DNA of 64,000 bases from JAUWVG01 sp964633715 (GCA_964633715.1 CAZWHQ010000019.1:11976-75975); one strand, 5' to 3'. Shown: positions 15,397-24,291, numbered from the stretch's first letter. Numbers and translations are program-made. The notes: generated by a model not told the origin, from the letters alone.

Positions 15397-15680
15397 ATAT
15401 TTGTACGGATAATTCCCTTTGTGTTTTGGTTGTAAAGATTACGTTTTTAAAATGTATTTCTTTATGAAGGACATCATCAGTTTGGATTTTTGCGTTCATG
15501 TTTGTTTGTATGGCTTCATCGTGAATAAGTCACACGTTGCTGTCTGTAAAATTAAAAAAATATTGTTTTTAAAAAAAGAAGTTGAAAATATGACTTCAAT
15601 TGTATAGATTGCTGTCATATAAGTGGCCAAACAATTCCGTAATACATATTTTTTTTACTTAAAAAGAGGAGGGAGAAAAC

Positions 15681-17213
15681 ATGAAACGAATTTTTATTCT
15701 TATTGTCACGTTGCTCGTTTTCTGCACATTGACCTTTTCGGCAGAGATTGAGCTCGATGTCAAAGAACACGTGCTCTCCAACGGATTGAAGATCCTGATG
15801 GTCCAGATGCCTGGCGTTCCTCGAGTTGTCTGCCACATCTACTACAAGGTTGGTTCCATTAATGAAAAGCCTGGCATTACGGGGATAGCACACATGCATG
15901 AACATATGATGTTTAAGGGCACTAGAGTTTCCGGTGTAACAGATTATGAAAAGGATGACGCCATCAATGTTCGGATTGATGATCTTATCGACAATATTTA
16001 CAGAGAGAAATTCTGGAAACCCGATGGAGGAGATACAGAAAAAATCGCCCAGTGGCAGGAAGAATACGAATCTCTTATCCAAGAGGAAAAACAGTACATC
16101 ATCAAAGATGATTTATGGACCTTGTACATGAAAAATGGCGGGACAGGCCTCAATGCGTCAACAAGCAATGAAGTTACAGGATATTATGTCACACTTCCCT
16201 CCAACAAGGTCGAGCTTCAGATGTTTCTAGAGTCAGATCGGATGCAAAACGCCTATTTCCGAGAATTTTATTCCGAAAAAGATGTCATTATGGAAGAACG
16301 CCGGTTGAGTGAAAACCAACCGGGTTTTTTCTTCAGAGAACAGGTCAACGCCGCCTTCTATGCGGCCTCTCCCTATCACTGGCAAGTTTTGGGATGGATG
16401 GACGATTTGAGAAAAATCAATAAGTCCGACCTTGAGGAATTCAACAACCGCTATTATATTCCCAACAATGCAGTGGCTGTGTACGTGGGCGATCTCGATC
16501 CCCAAAACATCATCGATCTGGCAGAAAAATATTTTGGACCTATTCCAAAAGGCCGGGATGTCGAACCCATCAGAACCTATGAACCTCCTCAGTATTCTGA
16601 AAAAAGACTTTATGGTGAAGGCAACGCGCAGACTAGTCTGCAGATGATGTTTCATACTCCACCTGACGGCCATCCGGATGTATTGCCTCTTTCCGTCCTG
16701 GGTAGTGTTCTCGGTTCAGGAGGAGGCGGAGGGGGCCGACGCGGTGGCGGCGGCGGTTCAGGTCGTCTGTACAAACTTCTTGTTGAGGAAAAACAGATGG
16801 CCGTCAGCGTATCGGTAAGCAACAGTGCCAGGTGGTATGCCGGTGCTTTTCAATTCAGAGCTTCTCCCCGTCTGGATAAAAATGTCAAACCGGAAGACCT
16901 GGAACAAGAAATTTGGGACGTTATAGAACAGATTAAAATCGACGGAGTAAACGCAGAAGAGATCCAACAGGTCAAAAATCGATCCAGAGCCCAGTTCATC
17001 CGGAGTCTTTCCAGTTCGAGCGGACTTACAAGAACACTGGGTCGTGCCGAGCTTAATCGGGGATGGCGATCGGTTCTCGAGGACCAGGAGGCTCTCAAGA
17101 CAGTCACAAACGAAGACATTAAAAGAGTGGCCGCTACATACTTTGTCAAAAACAACAGCCTTACGGCTATCTATAATCGGACGATGGGCACGCGGCAAAA
17201 TAGGAGGAGATGA
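15681..17213 (+). CDS. M16 family zinc peptidase, catalytic subunit, with expanded Gly-rich loop
   Basis: 510 residues with a signal peptide (residues about 1-20). The inverted zinc motif HMHEH (71-75) matches HxxEH, with the downstream NEVTGYY region supplying a further Glu. The two-lobe M16 layout continues with YIPNNAVAVYVGD. The conserved glycine-rich loop of M16 enzymes (usually a short GGGMSSRL-type segment) is here expanded to a low-complexity Gly/Arg run of about 20 residues near residue 350, followed by SGRLYKLLVEE. The downstream gene encodes a second M16 protein lacking the zinc motif, so together they likely form a heterodimeric periplasmic protease, as known for other M16B pairs. 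A GAGGAGGGAG ribosome site precedes the ATG. Confidence 0.9.
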   Translation: MKRIFILIVTLLVFCTLTFSAEIELDVKEHVLSNGLKILMVQMPGVPRVVCHIYYKVGSINEKPGITGIAHMHEHMMFKGTRVSGVTDYEKDDAINVRIDDLIDNIYREKFWKPDGGDTEKIAQWQEEYESLIQEEKQYIIKDDLWTLYMKNGGTGLNASTSNEVTGYYVTLPSNKVELQMFLESDRMQNAYFREFYSEKDVIMEERRLSENQPGFFFREQVNAAFYAASPYHWQVLGWMDDLRKINKSDLEEFNNRYYIPNNAVAVYVGDLDPQNIIDLAEKYFGPIPKGRDVEPIRTYEPPQYSEKRLYGEGNAQTSLQMMFHTPPDGHPDVLPLSVLGSVLGSGGGGGGRRGGGGGSGRLYKLLVEEKQMAVSVSVSNSARWYAGAFQFRASPRLDKNVKPEDLEQEIWDVIEQIKIDGVNAEEIQQVKNRSRAQFIRSLSSSSGLTRTLGRAELNRGWRSVLEDQEALKTVTNEDIKRVAATYFVKNNSLTAIYNRTMGTRQNRRR

Positions 17214-17215
17214 CT

Positions 17216-18667
17216 ATGAGAAAGACATTAACTATTCTGTTTCTGGCGGTCTTGCTGTTAATTCCGCAGGGCTGTGACCAGGCAAAAAAACCAGCTGATT
17301 TAACATATCCGGCCCTTCAATATGATCCTCCAGATCCCGCAGATTTTCGCGTTGAGCTGTCCAATGGGCTCCGAGGATATTTCCAGGAGGACCATAGGCT
17401 GCCGCTGTTTAATATTTCCGCTATCATCAACTTTGGCAGCCAGTATGTCCCCAAAAATAAAAAAGGGTTGGCTTCCATTATGAGCCAGACTATGATTAAG
17501 GGCGGCACAAAAACTCGAGAAGGAAGGGATATCGAAGACAGGATCAATTTTATTGGCGGCGGCCTGAGCTTCCGTGCCGGAGCGCACACCTCGACATTGT
17601 CACTTAATGTCCTTATTGAGGATTTAGACGAAGGCCTTGAACTATTTTTTGATGTTCTCATGAATCCGGAATTCAGGCGTGGTCCGGTAAACCTAGCCAA
17701 AGTCAGCCTTATTCAGGGACTCCGGCAGGCCAATGACCAACCGAACAGCGTGCGCAGCCGAGAATACAACAGGCTTCTCTATGGGGATCACCCATTAACC
17801 TGGGAGCCGACTCAAGCCACATATGAAAGCATTTCTCCTCTTGATTTAAAAAACATCCACAGCCAGTATTTCTTTCCAGCAAATATAATCCTGGCAGCTG
17901 CAGGAGATTTCGATAAAGCTGAACTCAAAGACAAAATCGACGGGGCCATTGTGGATTGGGAAAACAAAGACCTCCAACTGCCATCACTTTCTACAACCTT
18001 CCCGGAGCCTGAGCCGGGTGTTTACTTTATCCAGAAGAGCATATCTCAGGGATATATTAATATCGGACATTTGGGACTGGAAGACACCAATCCAGACTAT
18101 TTTGCCGTTCAGGTCATGAATTTCATTTTAGGAGGAGGTAGTTTTACATCAAGAATCACCATGAAAGTGCGCTCGGATGAGGGTTTATCCTACAGCCAAG
18201 GAAGTCGTTTCAGCTACACTTGGGGATTGCCAGGAACTTTTTCGGGATTTGTGACAACAAAATCGTCTACAGTGGGCTATGCCATTTCCTTGATTCTCGA
18301 CGAATTCAACCGCATCCGAAATGAAACCGTATCTGACGATGAGATGGAGGTGGCCATCGAATATTACCTTGAGAGCTTCCCTAATTCCTTTTCATCTCCT
18401 CAGAGCACCATGTCCACCTTTGCCAACCTTGAGATGACCGGAAAACCCATGGACTATTACAAAACCTACAGAGATAACATAAACGCCGTTGATAAAGCAA
18501 AAGTTCAAGAAGTAGCCAACAAATACATCCACCCTGACAAGGCCGTTATTTTGATAGTCGGAGATTTCGAACCCTGTAATGAAGGCGGAGACAAATGGCA
18601 AGGCCCTCTGGATAAGCTGGGGAAAGTCCACAAGATTACTTTAAAAGATCCTTTGACTGGCAAATAG
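17216..18667 (+). CDS. M16 family peptidase, non-catalytic subunit, probable lipoprotein
   Basis: 483 residues. The N-terminus MRKTLTILF...LIPQGCDQ is a lipoprotein-type signal with Cys20. The M16 fold is evident (VELSNGLRGYFQEDHRLPLFNI; GLASIMSQTMIKGGT; FILGGGSFTSRITMKVR), but the HxxEH zinc site is replaced by non-ligand residues (SIMSQ), so it is the inactive partner. It retains the canonical GGGSFTSRI glycine-rich loop, unlike its partner. AGGAGG at 17202-17207 is 8 bases from ATG 17216; an earlier ATG at 17210 is too close to that site. It overlaps or abuts the catalytic gene's stop, indicating coupling. Confidence 0.88.
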   Translation: MRKTLTILFLAVLLLIPQGCDQAKKPADLTYPALQYDPPDPADFRVELSNGLRGYFQEDHRLPLFNISAIINFGSQYVPKNKKGLASIMSQTMIKGGTKTREGRDIEDRINFIGGGLSFRAGAHTSTLSLNVLIEDLDEGLELFFDVLMNPEFRRGPVNLAKVSLIQGLRQANDQPNSVRSREYNRLLYGDHPLTWEPTQATYESISPLDLKNIHSQYFFPANIILAAAGDFDKAELKDKIDGAIVDWENKDLQLPSLSTTFPEPEPGVYFIQKSISQGYINIGHLGLEDTNPDYFAVQVMNFILGGGSFTSRITMKVRSDEGLSYSQGSRFSYTWGLPGTFSGFVTTKSSTVGYAISLILDEFNRIRNETVSDDEMEVAIEYYLESFPNSFSSPQSTMSTFANLEMTGKPMDYYKTYRDNINAVDKAKVQEVANKYIHPDKAVILIVGDFEPCNEGGDKWQGPLDKLGKVHKITLKDPLTGK

Positions 18668-18695
18668 ACAAAGATCAATTTATAGGAGGGATTAA

Positions 18696-19091
18696 ATGAA
18701 TTGGATCAAAGCTTTTATCACAGGTATTGTGGGGGGTGTCGTGCTATGGCTGTACAATTTCCTTATGCACGGACTTATTATGGCGAAAACCTACGAAAAA
18801 TACGAAGTATTCCGTGAGGATGGCAGTCCTTTCCACTTTGTTCTCGTTATGGTTTTAGTGGGTTTTTTCGGGGCTCTTCTTTTTGCAAAAACAAGAAGCT
18901 CTTGGGCTGCAGGTATTAAAGGCGGCATTTTCTTCGGATTATTTATTGGCATGTTTCTCTTTTTCTACCAGTTCATGAATGTGCTGCTCTTCGAAGGATT
19001 TCCCTATTATCTCAGCTGGTGCTGGGGCGGGATAGTCCTTATTGGTTGGATTATTTATGGTGCTGTTGCAGGAGTGATTATCAAAGAATAA
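18696..19091 (+). CDS. small membrane protein, four predicted TM helices
   Basis: 131 residues with hydrophobic segments at about 5-28, 47-63, 73-97 and 103-128. Gly-rich helices (ITGIVGGVVLW, GGIFFGLFIGMFLF) and a conserved-looking LMHGLIM motif. AGGAGGG lies upstream of the ATG and the gap to the M16 gene is 28 bases, so it probably belongs to that operon. Function not recognised; similar small proteins occur in Acidobacteriota genomes. Confidence 0.75.
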   Translation: MNWIKAFITGIVGGVVLWLYNFLMHGLIMAKTYEKYEVFREDGSPFHFVLVMVLVGFFGALLFAKTRSSWAAGIKGGIFFGLFIGMFLFFYQFMNVLLFEGFPYYLSWCWGGIVLIGWIIYGAVAGVIIKE

Positions 19092-19183
19092 ATCTAAAAA
19101 GTCTTTTTTTGTAATTTTACATACCTTTATCCTCTATACGTCTTTAGACTCTTTAATTTTTTTTAAAAATATGAAAAAAATGC

Positions 19184-19212
19184 TTGACTATATCAATATA
19201 TCTTGATATACA
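19184..19212 (+). promoter_or_regulatory. promoter with operator in the spacer (ArsR-methyltransferase/ahcY)
   Basis: TTGACT (19184-19189) and TATACA (19207-19212) are 17 bases apart. A perfect palindrome with 8-base arms (TATATCAA and TTGATATA, 6-base centre) fills 19189-19210, so a bound ArsR-type dimer would block RNA polymerase. The predicted start of transcription is at or next to the ATG at 19220, giving a leaderless mRNA. Confidence 0.65.
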
Positions 19213-19219
19213 TATATCC

Positions 19220-20158
19220 ATGTCTGCCATTCAGTACTTTAAAGCCCTATCAGATGAAACACGTTTGAGGCTTTTGAACCTCTCTGTGCACTACGAACTT
19301 AACGTAAACGAAATCGTTAAAATTCTCGATATGGGCCAATCTCGGATATCAAGACATCTAAAAATCCTAACAGATTGTGGTCTTTTAACATATCGAAGAG
19401 ATGGTCTTTGGATTTTTTATTCAGCAACAACGTCAGGAGCGGGTTTTACATTTCTCCAATCGATCAAATACATCCTCCAGGATAATTCCCTCTTTAAGAA
19501 AGATCTAGAAGCAGCAGAGATATGTATTCTGGAAAGATCACAAAAGACAAAGATTTTCTTTAATTCTATCTCAAAAAACTGGGAACTTCTAAAACAAGAC
19601 ATTCTTGGGGATTTTAAATTGAATGAAAATATTCTCAGCGCTATCCCCTTTTCTAAATCACAGTCAGAGACGAAAACTATTGTCGATCTTGGATGTGGAA
19701 CTGGAGATATTCTTCCGGTTCTAAAAACAAAGTCTTTTCAAGTTATAGGTGTAGAAAGATCTATAAAAATGCTTGAGGAAGCCAGAAAGCATTTTGACTT
19801 CGAGAGAGATGGCATCGATATTCGCATTGGAGAGTTGGAGCACCTCCCTCTCCGTGATGAGGAGGCTGATTTGGCTTTAACCAATCTGGTCCTTCACCAC
19901 CTCTCAGAACCCAAAAGAGCATTTAAAGAAGTGTGGCGTATTCTTAAGCCAGATGGAGCTTTTCTCATTTTTGATTTGCTCCTCCATCATGATGAAACCA
20001 TGCGTCAGAAATATGGAGATCTTTGGCTGGGATTCTCTATAGACACTCTTTCTCTCTGGTTAAAAGAATGTGGTTTCTCAACGGAAAAAACTGAGTATTT
20101 TAGCCTAAAAAATGGACTTAAAGGCTTTTTATATAAATCAAATAAAACTCAAATATAA
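19220..20158 (+). CDS. ArsR-family regulator fused to SAM-dependent methyltransferase (SahR-like)
   Basis: 312 residues. Residues about 1-90 form an ArsR winged helix (FKALSDETRLRLLNLSV; MGQSRISRHLKIL recognition helix). Residues about 145-270 form a class I methyltransferase (VDLGCGTGDILPVL motif I; LTNLVLHHLSEP; EVWRILKPDGAFLIFDLL). No cysteine metal site typical of ArsR/SmtB sensors is apparent in the recognition region. Such fusions beside ahcY are known as SAH-responsive regulators of the methionine cycle; I infer the methyltransferase fold senses SAH or SAM. The frame is open from TTG 19184, but that codon is the -35 box, and homology begins at MSAIQYFKALSDE, so ATG 19220 is chosen. Confidence 0.88.
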   Translation: MSAIQYFKALSDETRLRLLNLSVHYELNVNEIVKILDMGQSRISRHLKILTDCGLLTYRRDGLWIFYSATTSGAGFTFLQSIKYILQDNSLFKKDLEAAEICILERSQKTKIFFNSISKNWELLKQDILGDFKLNENILSAIPFSKSQSETKTIVDLGCGTGDILPVLKTKSFQVIGVERSIKMLEEARKHFDFERDGIDIRIGELEHLPLRDEEADLALTNLVLHHLSEPKRAFKEVWRILKPDGAFLIFDLLLHHDETMRQKYGDLWLGFSIDTLSLWLKECGFSTEKTEYFSLKNGLKGFLYKSNKTQI

Positions 20159-20168
20159 GGAGAAAAAT

Positions 20169-21593
20169 ATGAACACACTAAAATTTGATCCATCCCTTGC
20201 ATATAAAATCAAGGATATATCCCTTGCTGATTGGGGATTAGCGGAAATGAAATTGGCAGCAAACGAGATGCCTGGCCTTATGGCCGTGAGAAAAAAATAT
20301 GGGGCTCAAAAACCTTTAAAAAACTTAAAAATAACTGGCAGTCTGCACATGACCATTCAGACAGCGATGCTGATTGACACTTTGGCTGAATTGGGCGCAG
20401 ATATTCGATGGTCGTCATGTAATATATTTTCCACCCAAGATCACGCTGCTGCGGCTATCGTCAAAAAAGGAACAGCGGCAGTGTTTGCTTGGAAAGGAGA
20501 GACTCTTGAAGAATACTGGTGGTGTCTCGAACAGGCACTAGTCTGGCCGGATGGTACAGGACCAGACTTGATTGTCGATGACGGCGGGGATGCCACTTTA
20601 ATGGTTCACGAAGGTGTCAAAATTGAAAAAGATCCTTCTCTTTTGAAAAAAGACTATCCCGTTAAAGAATTTCAGATCCTGATGGATCGATTCAAAGAGA
20701 GCATGGATCGAGATCTCCAATTTTGGACCAAGATTGCAGCTCATATTAAGGGTGTTTCGGAAGAAACCACGACCGGCGTGCACAGGCTCTATCAATTAGC
20801 AGAAGAAAATAAACTTATATTTCCTGCCATTAATGTGAATGATTCGGTCACAAAATCGAAATTCGACAATCTTTACGGCTGCCGGGAATCTCTCGTCGAC
20901 GGCATCAAAAGAGCCACAGATATCATGCTGGCAGGCAAAAAAATTGTCATTCTCGGATATGGAGATGTGGGAAAAGGATGTGTCCAATCTATGAAGGGAT
21001 TTGGAGCACGTATATATGTCACTGAAATCGATCCCATATGTGCGCTGCAAGCTGCTATGGAGGGATATTCTGTTGTGAAACTTGAAGATATTATAAAAGA
21101 TGCAGACATTTTTGTAACAGCCACGGGCAATTACAATGTCATTAACGGATCCCATATGGAGCAGATGAAAGAAGGAGCCATTCTGTGCAATATCGGCCAT
21201 TTTGATAATGAGATAGAAATGAGCTATTTAGAAAACAATCCAAAATGCAGCAAAATCACTATAAAACCGCAGGTAGACAAATGGATGCTGGAATCCGGAA
21301 ATACAATCATTGTTCTTGCAGAAGGTCGTCTTGTTAACTTGGGCTGTGCAACGGGTCATCCCAGCTTTGTGATGAGCAATAGCTTCACCAACCAGTGTCT
21401 GGCTCAAATCGAGCTTGCCACCAAAGAGCATGAAAAGAAAGTTTACACACTCCCAAAAATTCTGGATGAAGAAGTTGCCCGATTGCATCTTGGAAAACTC
21501 AATTCAAAGCTGACGACCATGACAAAAGAACAGTCGGAATATCTTGGATATCCCATTGAAGGCCCCTATAAACCAGATCACTACAGATATTGA
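20169..21593 (+). CDS. ahcY: adenosylhomocysteinase
   Basis: S-adenosylhomocysteine hydrolase, cytosolic, NAD-dependent, splitting SAH to homocysteine and adenosine in the activated methyl cycle. 474 residues, the long bacterial/eukaryotic type, containing the ~40-residue insert. Signatures: SLHMTIQTA, CNIFSTQDHAAAAI, ETTTGVHRLYQ, NAD-binding GYGDVGKGC, and the C-terminal KPDHYRY. AAGGAG precedes ATG 20169, 10 bases after the regulator's stop; an upstream in-frame ATG at 20112 lies inside the regulator gene and is rejected. Co-transcribed with, and probably controlled by, the ArsR-methyltransferase protein. Confidence 0.97.
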   Translation: MNTLKFDPSLAYKIKDISLADWGLAEMKLAANEMPGLMAVRKKYGAQKPLKNLKITGSLHMTIQTAMLIDTLAELGADIRWSSCNIFSTQDHAAAAIVKKGTAAVFAWKGETLEEYWWCLEQALVWPDGTGPDLIVDDGGDATLMVHEGVKIEKDPSLLKKDYPVKEFQILMDRFKESMDRDLQFWTKIAAHIKGVSEETTTGVHRLYQLAEENKLIFPAINVNDSVTKSKFDNLYGCRESLVDGIKRATDIMLAGKKIVILGYGDVGKGCVQSMKGFGARIYVTEIDPICALQAAMEGYSVVKLEDIIKDADIFVTATGNYNVINGSHMEQMKEGAILCNIGHFDNEIEMSYLENNPKCSKITIKPQVDKWMLESGNTIIVLAEGRLVNLGCATGHPSFVMSNSFTNQCLAQIELATKEHEKKVYTLPKILDEEVARLHLGKLNSKLTTMTKEQSEYLGYPIEGPYKPDHYRY

Positions 21594-21670
21594 TCTTTAT
21601 TTAAATTCACACAGGTTTCTGACAGGATAAAAACGCTAGCCCTTAAAGGCATCCCTTCTAGGCGAAACAG

Positions 21671-21699
21671 AGGACAAAAGCAGTTTGTATCTGTATAAT
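21671..21699 (+). promoter_or_regulatory. predicted promoter of the phosphoesterase operon
   Basis: AGGACA (21671-21676, partial -35) and a perfect TATAAT (21694-21699) are 17 bases apart. The ATG at 21706 begins 7 bases after the -10 box, at the expected transcription start, so the mRNA would be leaderless. No ribosome site is visible before this ATG. Confidence 0.5.
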
Positions 21700-21705
21700 T
21701 AATTT

Positions 21706-22656
21706 ATGAGAATCCGTCACATAAATAACAGCTTGAAATATATAAAATTTTATTGTCTCTTCTTTTTAATCATCACTGGTTTTGTCTTTAGCAATTCTGA
21801 AAAGACACCTGATTTCACTTTTGGAATAATCGCAGATATTCAGTACTGTGAGTGTGATCCACTGGGAACCAGATTCTACTCAAATTCGCTTCATAAATTA
21901 TCCGAATGTGTAAGCGTTTTTAATGCAGAAAAGTTAAGTTTTGTTGTCCAACTTGGCGACCTCATTGACAGGGATTTCGATAGCTTTGATCCAGTTCTTT
22001 CTGTTTTTAATACGCTCAAAACAAAAAAATATCATGTTTTGGGAAACCATGATTTTAATGTGCAGGAGGCTCAGAAAGTAGACGTTCTTCAACAGTTGAG
22101 CCTAGAAACGCGCTACTATGAATTCAAAATACAAGGGTGGCGCTTCATTGTACTTGACGGCAATGATTTAAGTTTTTATATCTCAGCAGAATCGAATGAG
22201 CGTACTGATGAAACAATAACTCTTTTTCAAAAACTAAAAGACAGGGAAGCAAACAATGCTTTAGAGTGGAACGGAGGACTGAGCTCAGCACAAATATCCT
22301 GGTTGGAAAACATCTTAAAGCAGGCCTCTTTTTCAAGAGAAAAAGTCCTATTGTTTTGTCACTTTCCCATCTTTCCCTCAAGAGAAGAAAATCTCTGGAA
22401 CGATATCGAACTCATCGCACTTCTTGAATCCTATCCCTGTGTTTCGGCTTTTTTTAGCGGACATTTGCATGCAGGGAATTACGCAAAAAAGAAAGGCATT
22501 CACTACCTCACTTTTCAAGGCATGGTTGAAACAGAGGATTCGAATGCGTATTCTATTATTGAGGTTTTTACAGATCATATGAAGGTCTCTGGTTTTGGAA
22601 GAGAACCCAACCGAATCCTGACATTTAAAAAGGACAAATTTTTATATGAAAAATAA
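21706..22656 (+). CDS. exported metallophosphoesterase (ADP-ribose/CDP-alcohol pyrophosphatase type)
   Basis: 316 residues with an N-terminal hydrophobic export segment (about 13-29). Calcineurin-like motifs: FGIIADIQYCE (Asp-x-Gln rather than Asp-x-His, as in the Mn-dependent ADP-ribose/CDP-alcohol diphosphatase family), GDLIDRDFDSF, LGNHDFNV, FCHFPIFP and SGHLHAGNY. These bind a di-metal centre and hydrolyse phosphodiester or pyrophosphate bonds; the exact substrate is inferred from the DIQY signature. The downstream hydrolase gene starts 11 bases before this stop, so the two are coupled. Confidence 0.87.
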   Translation: MRIRHINNSLKYIKFYCLFFLIITGFVFSNSEKTPDFTFGIIADIQYCECDPLGTRFYSNSLHKLSECVSVFNAEKLSFVVQLGDLIDRDFDSFDPVLSVFNTLKTKKYHVLGNHDFNVQEAQKVDVLQQLSLETRYYEFKIQGWRFIVLDGNDLSFYISAESNERTDETITLFQKLKDREANNALEWNGGLSSAQISWLENILKQASFSREKVLLFCHFPIFPSREENLWNDIELIALLESYPCVSAFFSGHLHAGNYAKKKGIHYLTFQGMVETEDSNAYSIIEVFTDHMKVSGFGREPNRILTFKKDKFLYEK

Positions 22657-23950
22657 TAGCGAATCTTTATCCAAACAAAACTCTCAAACCAAAAAACGGA
22701 AGGCGGGAGTTGCGGCTTTTTTAAGTTTGCTTTCATCAGGAATGGGTCAAATTTACAATGGTGAATTAATTAAGGGCATTTTTATAAAAATTATAGTTCT
22801 TTTTTGTCTAATAATTTGGACATATCTAAATTTTAAAAGTTCCCGAGATCTTCTTTTCCTGTCTTGTCTCTTGATGACTATTCTTGTTTTAAAAATCTAT
22901 TCTATAGTCCAGTCAGTCCACACTTCCCGAGACTTGGGCATTTCCTACACTCTAAATAAATTCAATAAATCTTACATCTATGTTCTGTTCATTCTGGTAT
23001 TTTTTTTACTGAATATTGCCCTTCCCCTTACTGTCCCTCAGCTGGCCCTCATGCAAATGACGGATCATCATCCCTTTCGATCTCAAAAAGCCAAGGAGCG
23101 ATATTTAGAGAACTATGAAAGAAGGGAAAAAACTTGGCCGGTGCAATCAGAGACACAGTTGGTCGAGACCTCTTTCGGTCAAACATATGTGAGAATAAGC
23201 GGTCCGTCCGAAGCTCCTCCTCTTGTGCTTTTGCCTGGGGCCAACACAACATCACTCCTGTGGATGGCCAATATCGAATCGCTGTCAAAATTTTACAGAA
23301 CCTATACTGTGGATAACATCTACGATTTCGGAAAGAGTGTGTACACAAAAAAATTTAAAGTTCCGGAAGATTTTGTCCTTTGGCTGGATGAGGTGTTTGA
23401 TTCTTTAGGCTTGGGTTCTCATATCCATTTAGGCGGTTACTCCTATGGAGGATGGATCACCAGTCAATATGCTCTGCGTTTTCCCTACAGACTCGACAAA
23501 ATCATATTGATGGCTCCGGCTGGCACAATTGTCCAGCTCGGCCCAGGATTCTTAAAAAGTGCGCTCTTGACCTTGATCCCCCACCGCCACTATGTAAAAA
23601 AAGCGATGAATTATGTCCTAGAGGATCTCGCCAATAGCGGAGAATCCGGAAAAAAAGAGGTTGAATTCATTGCAGAAAACGCCTACTTAGGACTGCGGTG
23701 TTTTAAACCAAAAATGCTCGTCAATCCCACAGTCCTCACGGATAAAGAACTCCAGGCTTTACAGGTGCCAACACTTATTCTTTTCGGAAAGAATGAAAAA
23801 ACATACTCAGCCAGCGATGCGGTCAATCGACTCAAAAATACTGCTCCTCACATAAATGTGGAGGTCATCCCCAATGCAGGTCATGATTTGATTCTTGTCC
23901 AGACAAAAACAGTGACAGACCTTATTCTTGAATTTCTCGAGAAACAATAG
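22646..23950 (+). CDS. alpha/beta hydrolase with N-terminal membrane domain
   Basis: 434 residues. Residues about 20-135 hold four hydrophobic segments, starting with a GMGQIYNGELIKGIFI motif resembling TM2-type domains. Residues about 180-434 form an alpha/beta hydrolase: VLLPGANTTSLLW oxyanion region, GGYSYGGW nucleophile elbow (Ser266), LILFGKNEKTY in the acid strand and NAGHDL for the catalytic His. The usual acid Asp is replaced by Asn/Glu in the acid strand, leaving Glu as the possible acid. A membrane-anchored esterase or lipase acting near the envelope is likely. Coupled to the phosphoesterase gene, suggesting joint turnover of a lipid or nucleotide-linked substrate (inference). Confidence 0.82.
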   Translation: MKNNSESLSKQNSQTKKRKAGVAAFLSLLSSGMGQIYNGELIKGIFIKIIVLFCLIIWTYLNFKSSRDLLFLSCLLMTILVLKIYSIVQSVHTSRDLGISYTLNKFNKSYIYVLFILVFFLLNIALPLTVPQLALMQMTDHHPFRSQKAKERYLENYERREKTWPVQSETQLVETSFGQTYVRISGPSEAPPLVLLPGANTTSLLWMANIESLSKFYRTYTVDNIYDFGKSVYTKKFKVPEDFVLWLDEVFDSLGLGSHIHLGGYSYGGWITSQYALRFPYRLDKIILMAPAGTIVQLGPGFLKSALLTLIPHRHYVKKAMNYVLEDLANSGESGKKEVEFIAENAYLGLRCFKPKMLVNPTVLTDKELQALQVPTLILFGKNEKTYSASDAVNRLKNTAPHINVEVIPNAGHDLILVQTKTVTDLILEFLEKQ

Positions 23951-24291
23951 ATGGTTGTTCAATTCCCCGGTTTTTCATCAGTTGCGTAATATTTAACGTG
24001 GTGCCCCACCGTACGGTATTGAGACGTAAACACGGTATACCGGGTTGATAGCACAGCTCCAAACACATTATGGTATGATTTATATTTTTTTGACGCATTT
24101 CTTATTCGGGGAAACAAATCCCTGATGGATCGACAATCCACAGAGATCAACGCCATTGACCAAAGCCCCCCATTTTAAGGTCTGAAGATAGCTGTGGCCT
24201 TGTTTGTCCGTCTGTCTGTGAAGAATATCCACTCCCTCTATCGAAACATTGACAGTGTCTAAAATGAGTTTATAATACGCGTTTAAGCTCG
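23951..24291. other. intergenic region with a possible decayed minus-strand ORF
   Basis: 341 bases between the hydrolase and MATE genes. Two overlapping minus-strand frames (24298-24080 and 24156-23959) have protein-like composition but neither is recognisable; they could be a frameshifted relic. The right end carries the MATE promoter. No ribosome site or RNA structure stands out. Confidence 0.35.
24249..24276 (+). promoter_or_regulatory. consensus sigma70 promoter of the MATE gene
   Basis: A perfect TTGACA (24249-24254) and a perfect TATAAT (24271-24276) with a 16-base spacer. The predicted transcription start is about 24283, only some 9 bases before the ATG at 24292, leaving no room for a ribosome site. 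Confidence 0.65.

Larger units (their letters stand above)
15064..15680. other. 617-base intergenic region without a credible gene
   Basis: Between the divergent DUF438 and M16 genes. It holds an inverted repeat (15139-15177), a nested stem structure in a locally GC-richer patch (15258-15325) and an FNR/CRP-like box (15383-15396), each listed separately. The remainder is AT-rich. The only open frame of note (15419-15607, plus strand) has no ribosome site and a Cys/Phe/Lys-rich translation that looks non-coding. Confidence 0.6.

Noticed and set aside
15419..15607. A 62-codon plus-strand frame in the M16 upstream region.
   Set aside because: No ribosome site, no ATG, a Cys/Phe/Lys-rich translation typical of AT-rich non-coding DNA.
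21594..21693. A riboswitch (SAH or other) between ahcY and the phosphoesterase, or before ahcY.
   Set aside because: The region before ahcY is the regulator's coding sequence, and the 21.6 kb stretch shows only a weak imperfect stem with no known riboswitch core.
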